Source of the DNA: Sanderia malayensis
Lineage: Eukaryota > Cnidaria > Scyphozoa > Semaeostomeae > Pelagiidae
Assembly: GCA_013076295.1 (NCBI GenBank)
Contig: RQOL01000863.1
Span: forward strand, 682,001-746,000
Direction: 5' to 3'
DNA: 64,000 bases
The translations under genes and the position numbers were made by a program. Of the stretch, positions 47,330 to 60,000 are shown piece by piece. Under the pieces are notes generated by a model. That model saw nothing but the letters and a program-made list of their open reading frames with translations. It did not search any database and was not told the origin of the DNA. Each line of letters begins with the position of its first letter. Position 1 is the stretch's first letter.

Positions 47330-49127
47330 TAGCCACCAGTCGGTTTGGTAAATATAAAATAATATTCAACTTCCCTTTTGTAAACAGCCTTGGTGTTAAT
47401 ACGAACTTTCATTGATTACGACATGAGCTCTTAGTAATTGTTTGTATGCCCTGTAGAAACGCATGTTTCCACGTTCATGCGTTTTATTTCGTTGTGTTCT
47501 ACGTCGCCGTAATTTGCTCTATTGTATTTGTTCCCAGGACGCGTAGTTTCCTTTGTTGTGGGGCGTGCGGCGTGGCGTTGCTTTAAATACCTTAGATGGT
47601 AGCATTTTAGTTTAAAGGCCCACTGCAATCAAAGATCACTTTCCCATTTTATTGCAAAAAATGAAATTTCAATTTTGACTGATTACTTTGGTGCCTGTTT
47701 TGTTTTTATTCGATCACGATAAGTATACTAAATTTGACTTGTGCAGGCCAAGCCTGTCCCAAGCTCAACATTAATGTTTAATCTCATATGTCAAATTTTT
47801 GTATCTGGACATTCTCTAGCAATCAATGCTTTCCCATACACTAAAACTGCAGGCCTTACTACCCAGAGATTTGGACATCACCAACCATAAAAGAGACTTG
47901 ATGGGCTCCAAACCAATGCAGATTGTGTCCAAAAATATACGTTGACAGTCTCGAACATCCTTGGAAGCCAGCCAGGGAAATCCTCAACCTCTATCATCAT
48001 TGTTAAAGCAGAAACACTTCCAATTTGCGGGCCACTCCCACTTATCCCCTTACAGTTCCAAGGTATTCACACAGACTTAGGGCCTTATCACATGAGCCCG
48101 GTTGACCGGGCTGGCCCGGTTTGCCGAGATCTCACTATCAATGACAAACACACATAAAACACGTCTTCCTATCACATGAGAGCCGGGCTGGCCCGGCTAA
48201 CCGAGATCTCACTTTCACCAAGTGGGATCCCGGTTGAACGGGCTGATTTTTCCCCATGTGATAGCTCCAGCCCGGGAAAGCGGGCTGAAAATAACGAAAT
48301 AAAATAATTTTCGTTGGATCAGCAGTATTTTTTTATTCCTGAGATTCTTCCTTTTCAAAGATAACATAACATTGAGAACGGCCTGATATTTACTCTGCTG
48401 TGACTTCCATAATTGTATTATATTTTGTATGCTATTGCATACCACTTGTACGGATGACAACAGTGAAACCACAACAGTAAAAGCAGATAATTTTTGGTCG
48501 TCTATTAGTCGCCTATTTTAAAAATCGTGTCTCGAAAGAAAAGGCGGGAAAATTTTATGCAAGAAAGTTCACGTGGCTGCTTTCAGCCTGCTAAACCGGG
48601 CTGTAAAAGCTTCATGTGATGGCGAGCTGATTCTAGCCCGGCAAACCGGGCCAGCCCGGTCAACCGGGCTCATGTGATAAGCTCCTTAATCATAGCCTAC
48701 ATAGACAGCCATACTATAGGCAAGTGACTTGAACACCAGGATGAAGAATACGAATCATAAAATAACACGAACATCGAACGAATTCTCATCAGAGAGAAAC
48801 CATCCATGAATTCATTGTCCCCAGAACGAACTTTCGGGCAGCCGAATGGAAACAGGAATACTGTAATAACAACAATATTAATAATAATAATGTTGACAAT
48901 GATAATAATATTAATTATAGTAATAATAATAAATAATACATATTTGCAAAGGATAAGCATTTTCAGTACGATTAAAATACTGCTATCAACTGCCGGAAAA
49001 TGTTAGTTAATTTCACAAATATAGTTAATCACTTTATTTACCAGCCGACTATATTTACCGCTAGGATAATCAGCATTCATAAGGACATAAATATTTAAAG
49101 ATGTTATTTAGTTGTGAGGTTTCTAAT
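47330..49127. other. Upstream spacer of paralogue A
   Basis: No gene seen apart from the transposon at 48080-48685. Around 48870-48935 there is an AT-rich run of imperfect AATAATAAT units. The ORF at 47431-47628 has no recognisable feature. Confidence 0.5.
48080..48685. mobile_element. PIF/Harbinger-like MITE, 606 bp, TTA target duplication
   Basis: CTTATCACATGAGCCCGGTT and following bases are exactly mirrored at the right end; about 43 bp of perfect inverted repeat starts 4 bases in from the ends, and the outer ends are GGGC/GGAG. TTA flanks both sides (48077-48079, 48686-48688). A TTA target and GG-starting ends fit PIF/Harbinger. The arms carry repeated CCGGGCTGGCCCGG palindromes, unusually GC-rich for this region. 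No transposase. Confidence 0.85.
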
Positions 49128-49316
49128 TCACTGGTCGGGATACTTGTAGCATTCAATACGATAACTCTTATGTTCAAGTGAAGCCAGGTGATTAATTACT
49201 TTTTCGCACTGCAATTTACTAAGACAAGACCTAACTGTTTTACTAAGATTCACAACAATTTCTATAATATCTACCCGCAAGAGCCTGAAGCAATCGATTT
49301 GTTTCATTCTTTCCAC
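49128..49316 (-). other. Small ORF in the duplicated 5' block of unit A
   Basis: The 62-codon frame contains RLLRVDIIEIVVNLSKTVRS followed by CLSKLQCEKVINHLASLEH. The matching block in unit B keeps much of the frame (VDIKEIVLNLSKTVRPCLSQ) but has an insertion and has lost this ATG. A TATA-like GCTATAAAAC precedes the ATG on the minus strand. It may be a 5' exon of an unrecognised gene or a relic. Confidence 0.3.
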
Positions 49317-49802
49317 GAATTGATATGGAAATGTTTTATAGCTTAATGACGCTTAATGAGCTTAATGTATAAAACCACACGGTAAAATGTGACAAACGAA
49401 ACAATACTTTCAAATATTCTTACGTGGTGTTAGAAGCAAAGCATCGAGATGTCGATTCGGCCAGTCAAGATATTTGAAATTGCCTTAGCAGTTATTGGGT
49501 GAGACCTGAAGGGTGAGGAAAGTCATTTGAGCATTTTTAATGCTTGCAGATATTCTGCAACCTTGCCTTTGGCATAAAACAAGTTTTATTGGCGAAGTTG
49601 GCGAATGGGTAGTACTTTTGGTATGGTAGTACTTTTGACTGTAGCAACACAATTCTTGTAGTCATTGGGATTGTTAGAAAACGCATTTTCCCGCGTTTGG
49701 TCTGCGTTTTATTTGCGCTTTCCAGGCGTTGTATGAAATTTGGAGGCAAGGACTTCATGAGTAACCCTGCGTATTCTGGCTCTTAGCCTCACTTAATCCT
49801 TA

Positions 49803-49850
49803 CCTAACACTAACACTAACACTAACCCTAACACTAACCCGAATCCTAAC
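49803..49850. repeat. Short degenerate telomere-like repeat
   Basis: Units of CTAACA and CTAACC (ctaacactaacactaacact, aaccctaac) run for about 48 bases. They resemble the animal telomere repeat on its C-rich strand but are mostly the CTAACA variant. They lie between duplication units A and B. Confidence 0.7.
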
Positions 49851-50211
49851 GATGACCCCAATCCTGAACTTTGGGATGTTCTTACATTAAGTCTTATACT
49901 AATACTCCGTGCAATATTGTTCTAAATTGATTGGTTTGGTAACTACGTTTGATGAAGATCCTTTTGTTTTTTTTGCAAAACAAGAATGACCTTGATGTTT
50001 TGTTAGGAAGTGGAGACCTCTCCCAAAGGATTCATACTGTAACCAATTCCTGTCAAGACATCAAGCTTAATTCTGAACTACAGTGTAACTAGACATTTAA
50101 CAATGAGCTCACAAATAGTTTTGTCAAATTTACATTTTCTGTTCCTATTTACAAGCTCGAGAGATGTCCTGGTTTTGCTCCAAAAACAATACTTGCTTGT
50201 TTTCGTTACTA

Positions 50212-53200
50212 CTACTCGATGTAAATACCGTAGACCTTAACTTCGCACAATCGGAAGTTCGCATGATGTAACAACTGTATTGTGACGTATCTTGCAATAG
50301 TGTTAGGTGGGCACAAGTACTTGCGACCTTCGTCCGCTTTTACGGTGACACCTTGAGCGCAATGCGGATTGTCCAATCCGTTATTCAAGCCACTTTTTCC
50401 TGCTCGTATATCTATCGGACTTACATCCACCATCACGATCACAATGATTCCCGTAACAAGTGCTTTTCTTGTGAGGTCTACGTTCCACCACGGGCTAGGG
50501 TTCCCTTCAGTAAGTGAGGTATATTGTTCTAGTCTAAGTTCATTACCATCATTGGCACGATGTGCTCCATAGGAACCGTACGTACTCGACTGTTTTGAGG
50601 GTTTACCCACGGCAAGATTTTCAACACCTAAAATTTTAAGTATGCAGTACTTTAGATATATGTACTGATAGCAAAGGCATATGTAATGTAGTCTTGCTCC
50701 AAGTTTGTTTCCTGGGTTGTCAAATAAGAAAAGGAAAGGAGGAGTGGTGAGAAGGAACTGCGGAGGAGAGGAAAGGCGGAAGCACCTACGGCTCTGTACT
50801 GGACATCCCGTAGCTCTTTGGCTGATTTTCGGGGTGTGGTCCCATTTAACGTGCTGAAAGGTCCTTCCATAAAATAATTCTTTTAGGGAAAAGGCAAGCC
50901 TGTCGGGAGGATTATTGGGGGTGATTGCTTTGCCACATGGCAGCCCGGCCAGCTTGCTCTAAGACTATAGTTATACGCCTGTGTTTGCAAATGGAGAGGT
51001 ATTGGCTATAACGCAATATACTTACGTGTAGAGCCACAAAGAGGCTCATCTAGTATTTCCTGATGTGTTTTGCAACTGTAGCAACGGTATCCTTTTGGGT
51101 CACAACTATCAATGCACCATTGATCTTTTTTACAGGTATTTATCTTTTTACACAAACTACCTATCTGCAAAGACAAGTAAGATGGAATTGCAAGTTTTAC
51201 TGATACACCGAACAAGCTTTAGAGTGAAATGCTACTTCGAATATCAGACAGATTGCACAACAGAGAGATTGCTGCGACAAGGCAAGGTATGTACACCGGA
51301 CAATACTATATTAAGTATATCCACAGGCGGTTGCATGTGCCCGCGGCGTGCCTACAGAATGGACAGCCACTATAGGTAGAAGTTTTGCATTCGATTTCAC
51401 AGGACCTAAGGGATCAAAATTGTTTAAAAATCCCAGAATGGATAACCGACGTCTAGTTTTTAACCAATGAATAAAAAAACCAATAAAAAGGTCATTATTT
51501 GGAAGAAAATCAATGTCAAACGTTTTGCTTCAGTACGGAAGAAACGAGGCATGATGTCATGGTAGGCTGGACCCTAGAGGGGCCTACGTCATCGAATGAA
51601 TGTTAAATCGTTAAATCGGCTGTTTATGATACTTATCGAAAGGTGGTAGAAGTATCAAAACTTTAAGAAAAAGAAAGCATAGACTGCGAGCAGACCTTGC
51701 AGGGGACTGCGCAGGAGACACGTGACTTCATACATGAAGGTTATCGTCGGGAGTGGGTGGGCTAATGGCGAGTTTCAGCAAACAAAGCCACCATTTTGAA
51801 ACGAAGATAACATTAAACTTGTTAACAAAACAAGGAAGTTCAAATCATTTCTCCCTAAAAAAGCGCTGATGTAAGCGGACAAGCTGTTGGCTGCTATTGC
51901 GAAGACTCCACTGGAAGAGGAAAAACGATTTTTCAATTCAACTCAACAAAACTGTTTCAAAAGCCAATCGAGTATGCGCCCAGGCTACTTGAACAAGGCT
52001 CAATACGTGATTCGTACACTTCAAGCCCCAACAGAACAGTAAGGGACTGTCACTTGACTTAAGATTTGAGACATTGAGAGTAGACATTGCATGTAGTAAA
52101 TCGTATTAAAATACCTTCGTTGTGTTGTAATCAGTTGAGTAATACAGCCAGCCATTGTGAGAATTTGCTGTGATTTTCATTTTCTCTTTTTCGACAGTGC
52201 TTCCATTGAGTTCACAGTTGTCCTTCCCTCCAGCCAACTTGTAATTGAGTGACATACAGTTATAGTTCTTGATGCATTCGAGCACGCACGCCGTGTAGTC
52301 ACTTCTGGTGAATTTAGTGATGATATTATTCTGCAGTTTGAAGTTCATTATGGCCACGTTAAAGTCCGCTTCCTTCTTGCATGGCAGTCTCAAAATCCAG
52401 CAATCGACCGTCAAGCAACTTACCATTACGCTGCAAAATAAACAGAAGTTATAGATCAGCATTGATATGATTAGGATTTCAATGAATAGCAAAAGAAGAT
52501 ATATTTTCCACGAGAGAATTGAAGCATAATTCAAGTGTGCTAGATATCAAATTAAAGGAAAGTGAAACGAGAGTAAGAACTATATATGTGGGTAAACAAT
52601 CAAAATTCAAAGCGTAGTTAAAACAGATCATGAAGTTGCTTAAAAATGCCAATCAACTTTAGATAATGGTTGAATAATAATATGTTTTCAATTTCATATT
52701 CCATTTAATTGATTCAATCATGTGGGCATCTGAATCCATGCAGTTGAAGCTCAAAAATATTGAATTTTAGGGACCAAAATTTGAGTTAGGTTTCCTTGGG
52801 CTAACTTTTCTTAGTCTTCAGTTTACTTTTCTTAGTCTTCTTTTCTTCAGTTTTCGTAGACTTAGTCTTAGTTTTTATAGCATTTTCATTGCATGCCATC
52901 TGCTTTCTTAAAGCGCACACACTTTGCTCTCCATTGGTTGGATATGATGAAATTTACTCACTTGACGAATGAAGCATCTGGTCGTCTTTTAAATGAACTG
53001 CTTCTTCTGTAATATTACTAGTTAATCTTGATAATAATTGTTTATCAGCTATGTCTTGAGCGGGAGTATCTATTTGTGAGTGTGAGGTATTGAGAGATAT
53101 GCTTCTTTCATCATCAATAATGACTGAGCGGACGAAAACAAAACTCACGACTTCACCTTAGTCCATATATTTAAAACGAATACCTGATACGGATATAGAA

Positions 53201-53270
53201 GATTATAAAGTGAAATAGTAGAGACGTACCTGGCTTTTATAAGCAAAAATCTCAGTACTAAAATACCCAT
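50212..53270 (-). CDS. Secreted PAN / Cys-rich / F-type lectin protein, paralogue B
   Basis: Four exons with exactly the same lengths as paralogue A (41, 316, 139, 416 nt): 53270-53230, 52430-52115, 51164-51026, 50627-50212, giving 303 aa plus stop. The signal peptide is MGILVLRFLLIKAS. The PAN domain is identical in amino acids to paralogue A. The Cys module differs at four or so positions. The lectin domain differs at roughly 20 positions, clustered in what should be loops (NELRLEQYTSLTEGNPS versus NEMKILDQTALTNADAS; VMVDVSP versus VIEDTSP; HHA versus KQV). It shares the Asn in SPWWNVDL. Introns differ in length: the PAN-to-Cys intron is 0.95 kb here and 2.5 kb in A. Probably secreted glycan-binding proteins with different specificities. 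Confidence 0.9.
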
Positions 53271-53399
53271 TTCCGCAGCTCACAAACTCATTTCACAAGT
53301 AAACTTGCCAGATAGAAGCAATGCAATATATGTTCAAACATCGAATAGCAGATAGTTTCTATTCGCAACAATATTAGTTTAATGTAGGAGTGAATTAAT

Positions 53400-54700
53400 T
53401 ATTTATACAAATCAGTCAATTTAACTATACCTACCAGCCGGTGCGATGGAAACGTGCGACACGCAATTAATCGGTATATTGTTATGTAGCTTTTAAATAT
53501 CAGTTGAGATTGATGTAGTCCATTTTGTTGTTGATATATATAAAGCATATTTCGCAGGTGACTAGCCTTATAGTATACGAATATTTGTCAGTCATCAGGC
53601 TTGTGTGCCAAAGAAGTGAATAATAGATAACTCAATCATTTCCCTGTCTGACACAAAGCTGGAGGCCTACTTGTATGGAAGAATGATATTACCTTTTCCG
53701 ACATATCTGGCTCTTGAAAAATTTGAAAGTTTATTGTTTAAACTTATCGTCCCTCGAAACACCGAATTTTTAGTAGACTAATCTAATCTAATTAAACCTT
53801 CCCCCCTTCACATAAATGTATTTTCACTACTTTCAAAAGACAGTTTATTTTTTGAGCTCACAAATTGTAGCTATATAGAGGGTGGGGGAGAGGAAAGCAA
53901 TACTCCCAATATATGGAGAAGAAAGAAAGTGTTTTGTTTTTTTCTAACTTTTCTCGTTTTGCTTGTAGCGCTGTCAAATTTGACACACAAAATGTCACAA
54001 CAGCAGGTTTCCGGATTCGCGAACAGAAACTTTAAATTTAAAGCTGGGATTGCTTAAAATTTAAAGCTACGCAAGAATGATAAAACATAATTAAAAAATA
54101 TTTTTACACAAGATATTAATGGTGGAAATTTTTGAACGCTTTCCCCTGAGATGCATTTTCTACAAATCATTATCCTAGGGGGGCTATGCACTTTTTGGCA
54201 CACCCTGTATATTGTAACAACGGATAATAACTTATGATCATGATAATAACTTATGATCATGATAATGACTTATGATCATGATAATAGCTTATGATCATGA
54301 TAATAACTTATGATCATGATAATGACTTATGGCACAAGAAACATTCTGGTGGCTTTTGTAAACAGGTATTGAAGAATTAATCAGAGAGAGGGAAGCAATG
54401 CTTAGCGCAAACCAATATCTGCAAAATATTAAGTGCATTTGCTGATCAATCAAGCAATTCTAGCAACAGAATTAAAGCAGGAATAAAACATCCAAGAACA
54501 GATGATCTGTGTGATTGCCACTGCCAATGGCTGATCTCCTCAGTCCAGGCCCCGTTCAGGCTCAGAAAATCACCCATGAAAACGTTCATCGTCATTGATT
54601 CGTTTTATTTCATAAATATAATTAATTACTCTATTTACTTGTCATCACCGACCAGATGAAACATACATGCTTTATTTTATAAAGAATCTCCCTCAAGGCC
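53400..54700. other. Spacer upstream of paralogue B
   Basis: AT-rich, no gene seen. Contains the 19-bp satellite array entered separately. Confidence 0.5.
54223..54331. repeat. 19-bp satellite array, about 5.5 units
   Basis: The unit gataataacttatgatcat repeats head-to-tail with A/G changes at one or two positions. Each unit holds the palindrome ATGATCAT. Confidence 0.9.
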
Positions 54701-54702
54701 TA

Positions 54703-55111
54703 CACACTTTTTATAAGAGCATACTTTATAAGAACACTGAGGCTCGATTTCCCCAAAAAAATAAGAACAAGTTTAGAACATGCTCAGCCTCGGATGAGAA
54801 ATTAAAAACGAAACAAGAAAAAAACAATGATTGAAATTAACAAGTTACACTTTTTTCAATATAGTAAGCAATTGGACTCTCGTCCCAGCCCTCAAAGTTG
54901 CTGGAATACTGTTCAGCTGTGAACTACCAATTTGTAAATGCATTAAGCTATACTGTACTCTACTGTATGTACTGCATGTAGTTTGCAATAAATTTTAGGA
55001 AAAAAATCGCTCCTAAAATAAGAACTCTTTTAAGAACATTGGAGCCTCAAATTATGAAAAAATTAAGAACATCGAGCCTCGGCAAAAATTATCTGTTATT
55101 CTTAAAGAGTG
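54703..55111. mobile_element. CACTCTTT-family MITE, decayed
   Basis: Left cacactttttataagagcat, right gttattcttaaagagtg, with internal GGCTCGATTTCC/GAGCCTCAAATTA units like those of the element at 16032. The left flank is TA, the right CA, so the end has mutated. Confidence 0.6.
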
Positions 55112-55867
55112 CAGTCCTTCAATTTTCTTACTTTAAGACCTGTTCTGAACAAATTGTGTTTATGAAAACTTCTTGATAGTTTCTAAATTTTAGTTTTGCA
55201 TTTAGCGACCGAAGGCAGTATGATGCAAAGAAGAATTGAAATTTGAACTTTGCTTAAGATTGTGGCTAAAAACAAAGCCAAGACCTTAAAGAAAGCAAAG
55301 AACAAGTTTGATTAACAAGTAAAACAACCATATGTGTGATTTGGTTGTAAAATGTTTGCCACGTATGCGTAACTTTCACTGATTTGTGGTGATAAAAAGT
55401 TTTCAATTTTATGAAAGTCTTTAGCAGTGTAAGTTCTTTAAAACGTCTAGCCCTTTACATGTAGGTTGCTTATAAAGAGTCTTTTTTTTATATAAAAGCA
55501 TGTACACTGCCAAGATGACAAATATTCGTATAAAGGATATAAATATTTAAAGATATTCAGTTGTGAGGTTTTTGATTCAATGGCCGGGATACTTGCAGCA
55601 TTCAATATGATAAATCTAAAATATTCATGTGAAGCCAGGTGCCCCAGGTCTGTGGTTGAATAAACTGACAAATTACTTTTTCGCACTGCAATTGACTAAG
55701 ACAGGGCCTAACTGTTTTACTAAGATTCAGAACAATTTCTTTAATATCTACCCGCAACAGCCGATATGGAAACGAATTGATATGGAAATGTTTTTTAGCT
55801 TAATGACGTGTATAAAACCACACAGTAAAATGTGAAAAACGAAGCAATATTTTCAAGCAGTATATTA

Positions 55868-56734
55868 GACAGGGAATTTTTCCAACAAACTGGCAGAGAG
55901 GGTAACCGGGGATTTTTCACTTGTTTCGACTTCCTAATGGTAGTACCTTCAAATTTTCAAGGGTGTCCAAAAAAATTTCTCCCACATGTCACGTGATTGA
56001 TGACGTAAAGGGTAACGGTCAGAAAAAAATGAAAGTCGTCAAATTTAAAAACAAACGGCATCAATCGAAAGAGCATGAAAAACCTGAACAAAATATACAA
56101 AGAGACCTATATCCTAAAATCAAAATGTTAAAAAATATAATGCGTGAAACGTGTGATGACGTCATCAATAGTGAAAATCAAAAAGTAAGAAAATATTAAT
56201 TCAATAACATAACGCCTTGGAACAACTATTGCCCTGATATGATGTATAGCTAAACCTCAAAGCATGCATTGCTCAAAATTACAAAGGTATTCACGTTTGT
56301 TAAAAGCAATGCACGCTCTGGGATTTAGCTGCATATCGTGTCGAGGCAAAAGTTGTTGCAAGACGCAATTCTATAGAGCTTACGTCATTGTGAAGCTGGT
56401 CTATTGGCACACCAAAGTTAGTAGTTCACAAACCTTTCACAACTGGTTGAAATATTGTCCTGTTAGTGTCATGCTCTCGTCGGTGTTCTTTCGCAACCCA
56501 CAATCAGTGATTGCCAATCAGATGCGAGACTGTAGATTTTAATCATTTTTTCATTTTATCATTTTAATTCATTTTTTTCTGACCGTTACCCTTTACGTCA
56601 TCGATCACGTGACATGTGGGAGAAATATTTTTGGACACCCTTGAAAATTTGAAGGTACTACCATTAGGAAGTCGAAACAAGTGAAAAATCCCCGGTAACC
56701 CTCTCCGCCAGTTTGTTGGAAAAAGTTCCCTGTC
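55868..56734. mobile_element. Long-TIR DNA element, 867 bp, TA target
   Basis: The outer 165 or so bases (GACAGGGAATTTTTCCAACA to taaagggtaacggtcag) are repeated inverted at the other end with few changes, and TA flanks both sides. Long inverted repeats and a TA target suggest a Tc1/mariner-type or related non-autonomous element. Two open frames inside (55921-56199, 56264-56542) have no transposase motifs. Confidence 0.8.
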
Positions 56735-57077
56735 TATATGTAAACAGTGAAATTGGAAGCGTACAATTATTTTAAAACAGTTTTTTTCTTACACTATAAT
56801 GTAACAAGCAAGCATCGACATCTATTTTTTTGCAGTGTCCCCTCCCCCCCCCCCCCCCCCAGCGCCAACGCACCAACGTTTCTGTTCTGGGTTGAAATAA
56901 TTTTTCTGCTGCAGGCTTTGGCAAAGGGGAATTTTTTAAAGCAAAGGGGATAAAAAATTTGTCAAACTTGGTATATTTTCAGATCAGAAATCTGATTGGT
57001 CAAAGAAAGATAATGCTGCAGTTTGATTGGATTATGTTGCAGTGCTATTGTCTTGTCCCATTGCCGTGTTGTTGTTG

Positions 57078-60000
57078 TTTTTTTTTTTTTTTTTTTTTTG
57101 ATTACAACGTCTAAATTACTGTTTCCAGCAAGCACACTCCATCTTGTGATGGCGTGCAAGACTTTACTTACATACTTTACTTTACATTTTATCGTTCTGT
57201 TGTCTCTTTGCAACGTATTGTTTGAAATGCTCAGCTTCTGCAACAACCGTATTCTCCCCGCTTCCATCTATAATTTCTTTTACTTTTTCGCATTTATAGA
57301 CATGTTCCATAGTTTCTTCTTCATTTTTACACCCATAACACAATCTTGCTCCTCCCATATTTTTCCCAATGTCCCACATTTTTAACTTTGTCTTCATTAT
57401 CATGGATACTGTTTCGATCCCGTTCTGTCTCGTATATTGCTGTCTCTCCCATTTCTGTTCTTTTTGCCTCTCTAATTTCTTCATTACTTTCTTTGCCTTT
57501 TCTGATTCTTCTTTCATATTTTTCTCGATACGCTCCATTACAATTTTCTTCCATTCCTTTTTCTGATATTTGTCCACTTCCTCCACTGGTATGCCATGTC
57601 TCTTTCCTTCCTCTGCCACTTCGTCATACCAACATTGTCTCCATTTCATTCGTTTCTGTTCTTTTAATACATATTTACATAGTCTGTCCTCATTTGAATT
57701 CATTATTCTATGAAGCAGCATCATTCTTTTAAGTATCACCCTTGCCTTCATTGTCCACATTCCAAGTTCATTTAAGATTCCCCAGTATGGTGTTGCAGTC
57801 GGAAGCTTCAGTAGTTTTTTTAGCGATTCTGCTTGTATTTTCTCTAAACTATCCCAGTCACTGTTCCTCCACCTTGTCCACACCTCAAGGTTGTATAGCA
57901 TAGCTGGTATTATTGTTCTTTCGTATAGTAAAATCGCAATATCTGTGCTCATAATCCCTGTTCTGTTTTCAGCTGCTATTTTCTTTGACTTTTCAATCAT
58001 CCCTTTTACTTTCTTCCCCGACATTTCAAGCTGCTTTTCTACCGTTCCTTTTTCTGTGATCCAATTCCCTAGATATTTATACTCTTGTGTTCTCGTTATT
58101 TTTCCTTTCTCCACTTGTATATCTACAGTTTCTTCTTGTTCTCTTCCTGTTTTAACTATCATGTAATGGCTCTTTCCATTCGCATTGTTAAATGTATACT
58201 TTTTTCGACTTTCCATTTCCTTTAGATTTCTTCCTACTCCTTCCACGTGCTCTCTACTTCCTGCTCCCATGATATCATCTACGTATGCTAAGGCCTTAAG
58301 TTCAATCTCTGGTGAAATTACTGTCGATATGTTTCCTGTTATAATATCATTTACTTTAACCGAGTTTGCACAACACAATACAGGCCCAAATACCGTCCCT
58401 TGCTTTACTATATTTTTTACTATGATCTCTTCAGTTGTACCTACTGGTGTTTTGATTCTAATTTCTGCCTTTTCATTCAATTTATGCAGTATGTCTATTT
58501 CTCTTTCTCTCATACCTGCCGCACACAAATCTACCAAACAGTCTTTCAGCCACAATTTATCAAAACACTTTTCAGCGTCGGCTAGAATCAAATAAGTTTT
58601 CTTATTTAATCTCCTGTTGTTATCTAAAATAGCAATAAGGACCATCCAATTGTCCACCGTCCCACATTGCTTTCTTCCTCCACTCTGATACTTGTCTACT
58701 TTAACTAGGCTTTCTGTTTTATGTAGTATTATTTTTTCTAAAAGTTTGCTCATTACACTTGTTAGAAAAATTCCTCTTCGATTCCCAACTTCACTCTTAC
58801 TTCCTTTATTTTTGTAAATTGATTTTATCGTCATTTTACTCCATTGTTTTGGTGGTCCCTCACTTATAATTTTATTGAACATTTTATGTATTGACTTTGT
58901 CATCTCAGGTCCTCCCCATTTTATTAACTCGTTCTTCCAACCTTCTTCATCTCCTGCCTTTTTTAATTTCATTTTCTTTATTGCTATCTCTACTTCTTCT
59001 TCAGTTATAAACATTGGCTCTTGCTGCTTTGCTGTTTCTTTTATCCTTTCAAATTTCATTTCAATTTCCTGTTCAGTCTCTCTCTCTTTTTCCGTTGCTG
59101 CTGTTTTAACCTTAAATAAATCTTCATGATGTTTTCTATATATATCCAGTATTTCATTTCTTGACTCTTTTAACTCCCCTTCTTTATTTGTCATGGCTAT
59201 TGGCGTTTCCTCTTTCCTTTTTGCTAACTTCCTTTTAAACTCCCAAAATGTGTCTTCTTTCATTCCTCCTCCTTCTTTCTTTAAGTTTTCTACAGTTCTT
59301 TTTACTATACTCGCATATTGAAATTTCTGTTCCTCTAAAATCATTTCGTTAATGAGTTTTTTCCTCCTTATCATTAATTTTCTTTTTTCTTGCATATTTT
59401 CCTTTTTTATTTGCTTCTTCAAGTTTCGTTTTGTTGTTGTTAGCTTTCGTATTATTTTATTTTCTTTTGTCTTTTTCTTTTTAACTTCAGTTTCTTTCTT
59501 TATCGACAATACTTTTTTGCTCCACTCATCGTATAAAGCTTGAACACCTCCTTTTTTATTCCAAATGTTGCTTACTTTTGTTTCCTCTAACTTTTTCCTA
59601 AATTTCGCGTAGCTTTTATTTGTCATTATAGTTTTCTGTTTTTCGTTAACTTTACTATGATCGATCCACTTTATTTCACATTCCATTGCATTGTGATCGG
59701 TAAACACCGTTCTTGCTCTCTTGTCTTTATTTTCAATTCTAAATGGTGTCTTAATTCTTTCCTCATCAATACAGATACTCTTAACTCTGTTTGCATCTTG
59801 CTCTCTTATTATCATATAGTCTATCACAGATCTACTATTTCCCGCTTGCCTCGTCCATTTCCCTTGGCATTGACTTGTTCCGTTCAAAGTGATCATTTCT
59901 TCTTTCTCTAGCATATCTAACATAATTCTTCCTCCCTTTGTTACATCTTTCCTGTTTCCTTCTATTGCTTCCCCTATTTTGCAATTCATGTCTCCCATTA

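Larger units (their letters stand above)
42705..49450. repeat. Tandem gene duplication, unit A
   Basis: Unit A aligns with unit B (49965-55850) in the same order: 3' flank, lectin exon, Cys exon, PAN exon, signal exon and 5' flank (to about 47330), then a further shared block (49040-49430 with 55505-55830). Between shared blocks each unit has private insertions: a CCGTATTTAC MITE and a Harbinger-like element in A, a satellite and a CACTCTTT-like MITE in B. Confidence 0.88.
49965..55850. repeat. Tandem gene duplication, unit B
   Basis: Second unit of the duplication; see 42705-49450. Homology begins near the acaaaacaagaatg block (42716 and 49977) and ends after the tataaaaccacac block (49365 and 55812). 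Confidence 0.88.

Noticed and set aside
54223..54331. Regular direct repeats that could suggest a CRISPR array
   Set aside because: No spacers: the units are contiguous, and the genome is animal.
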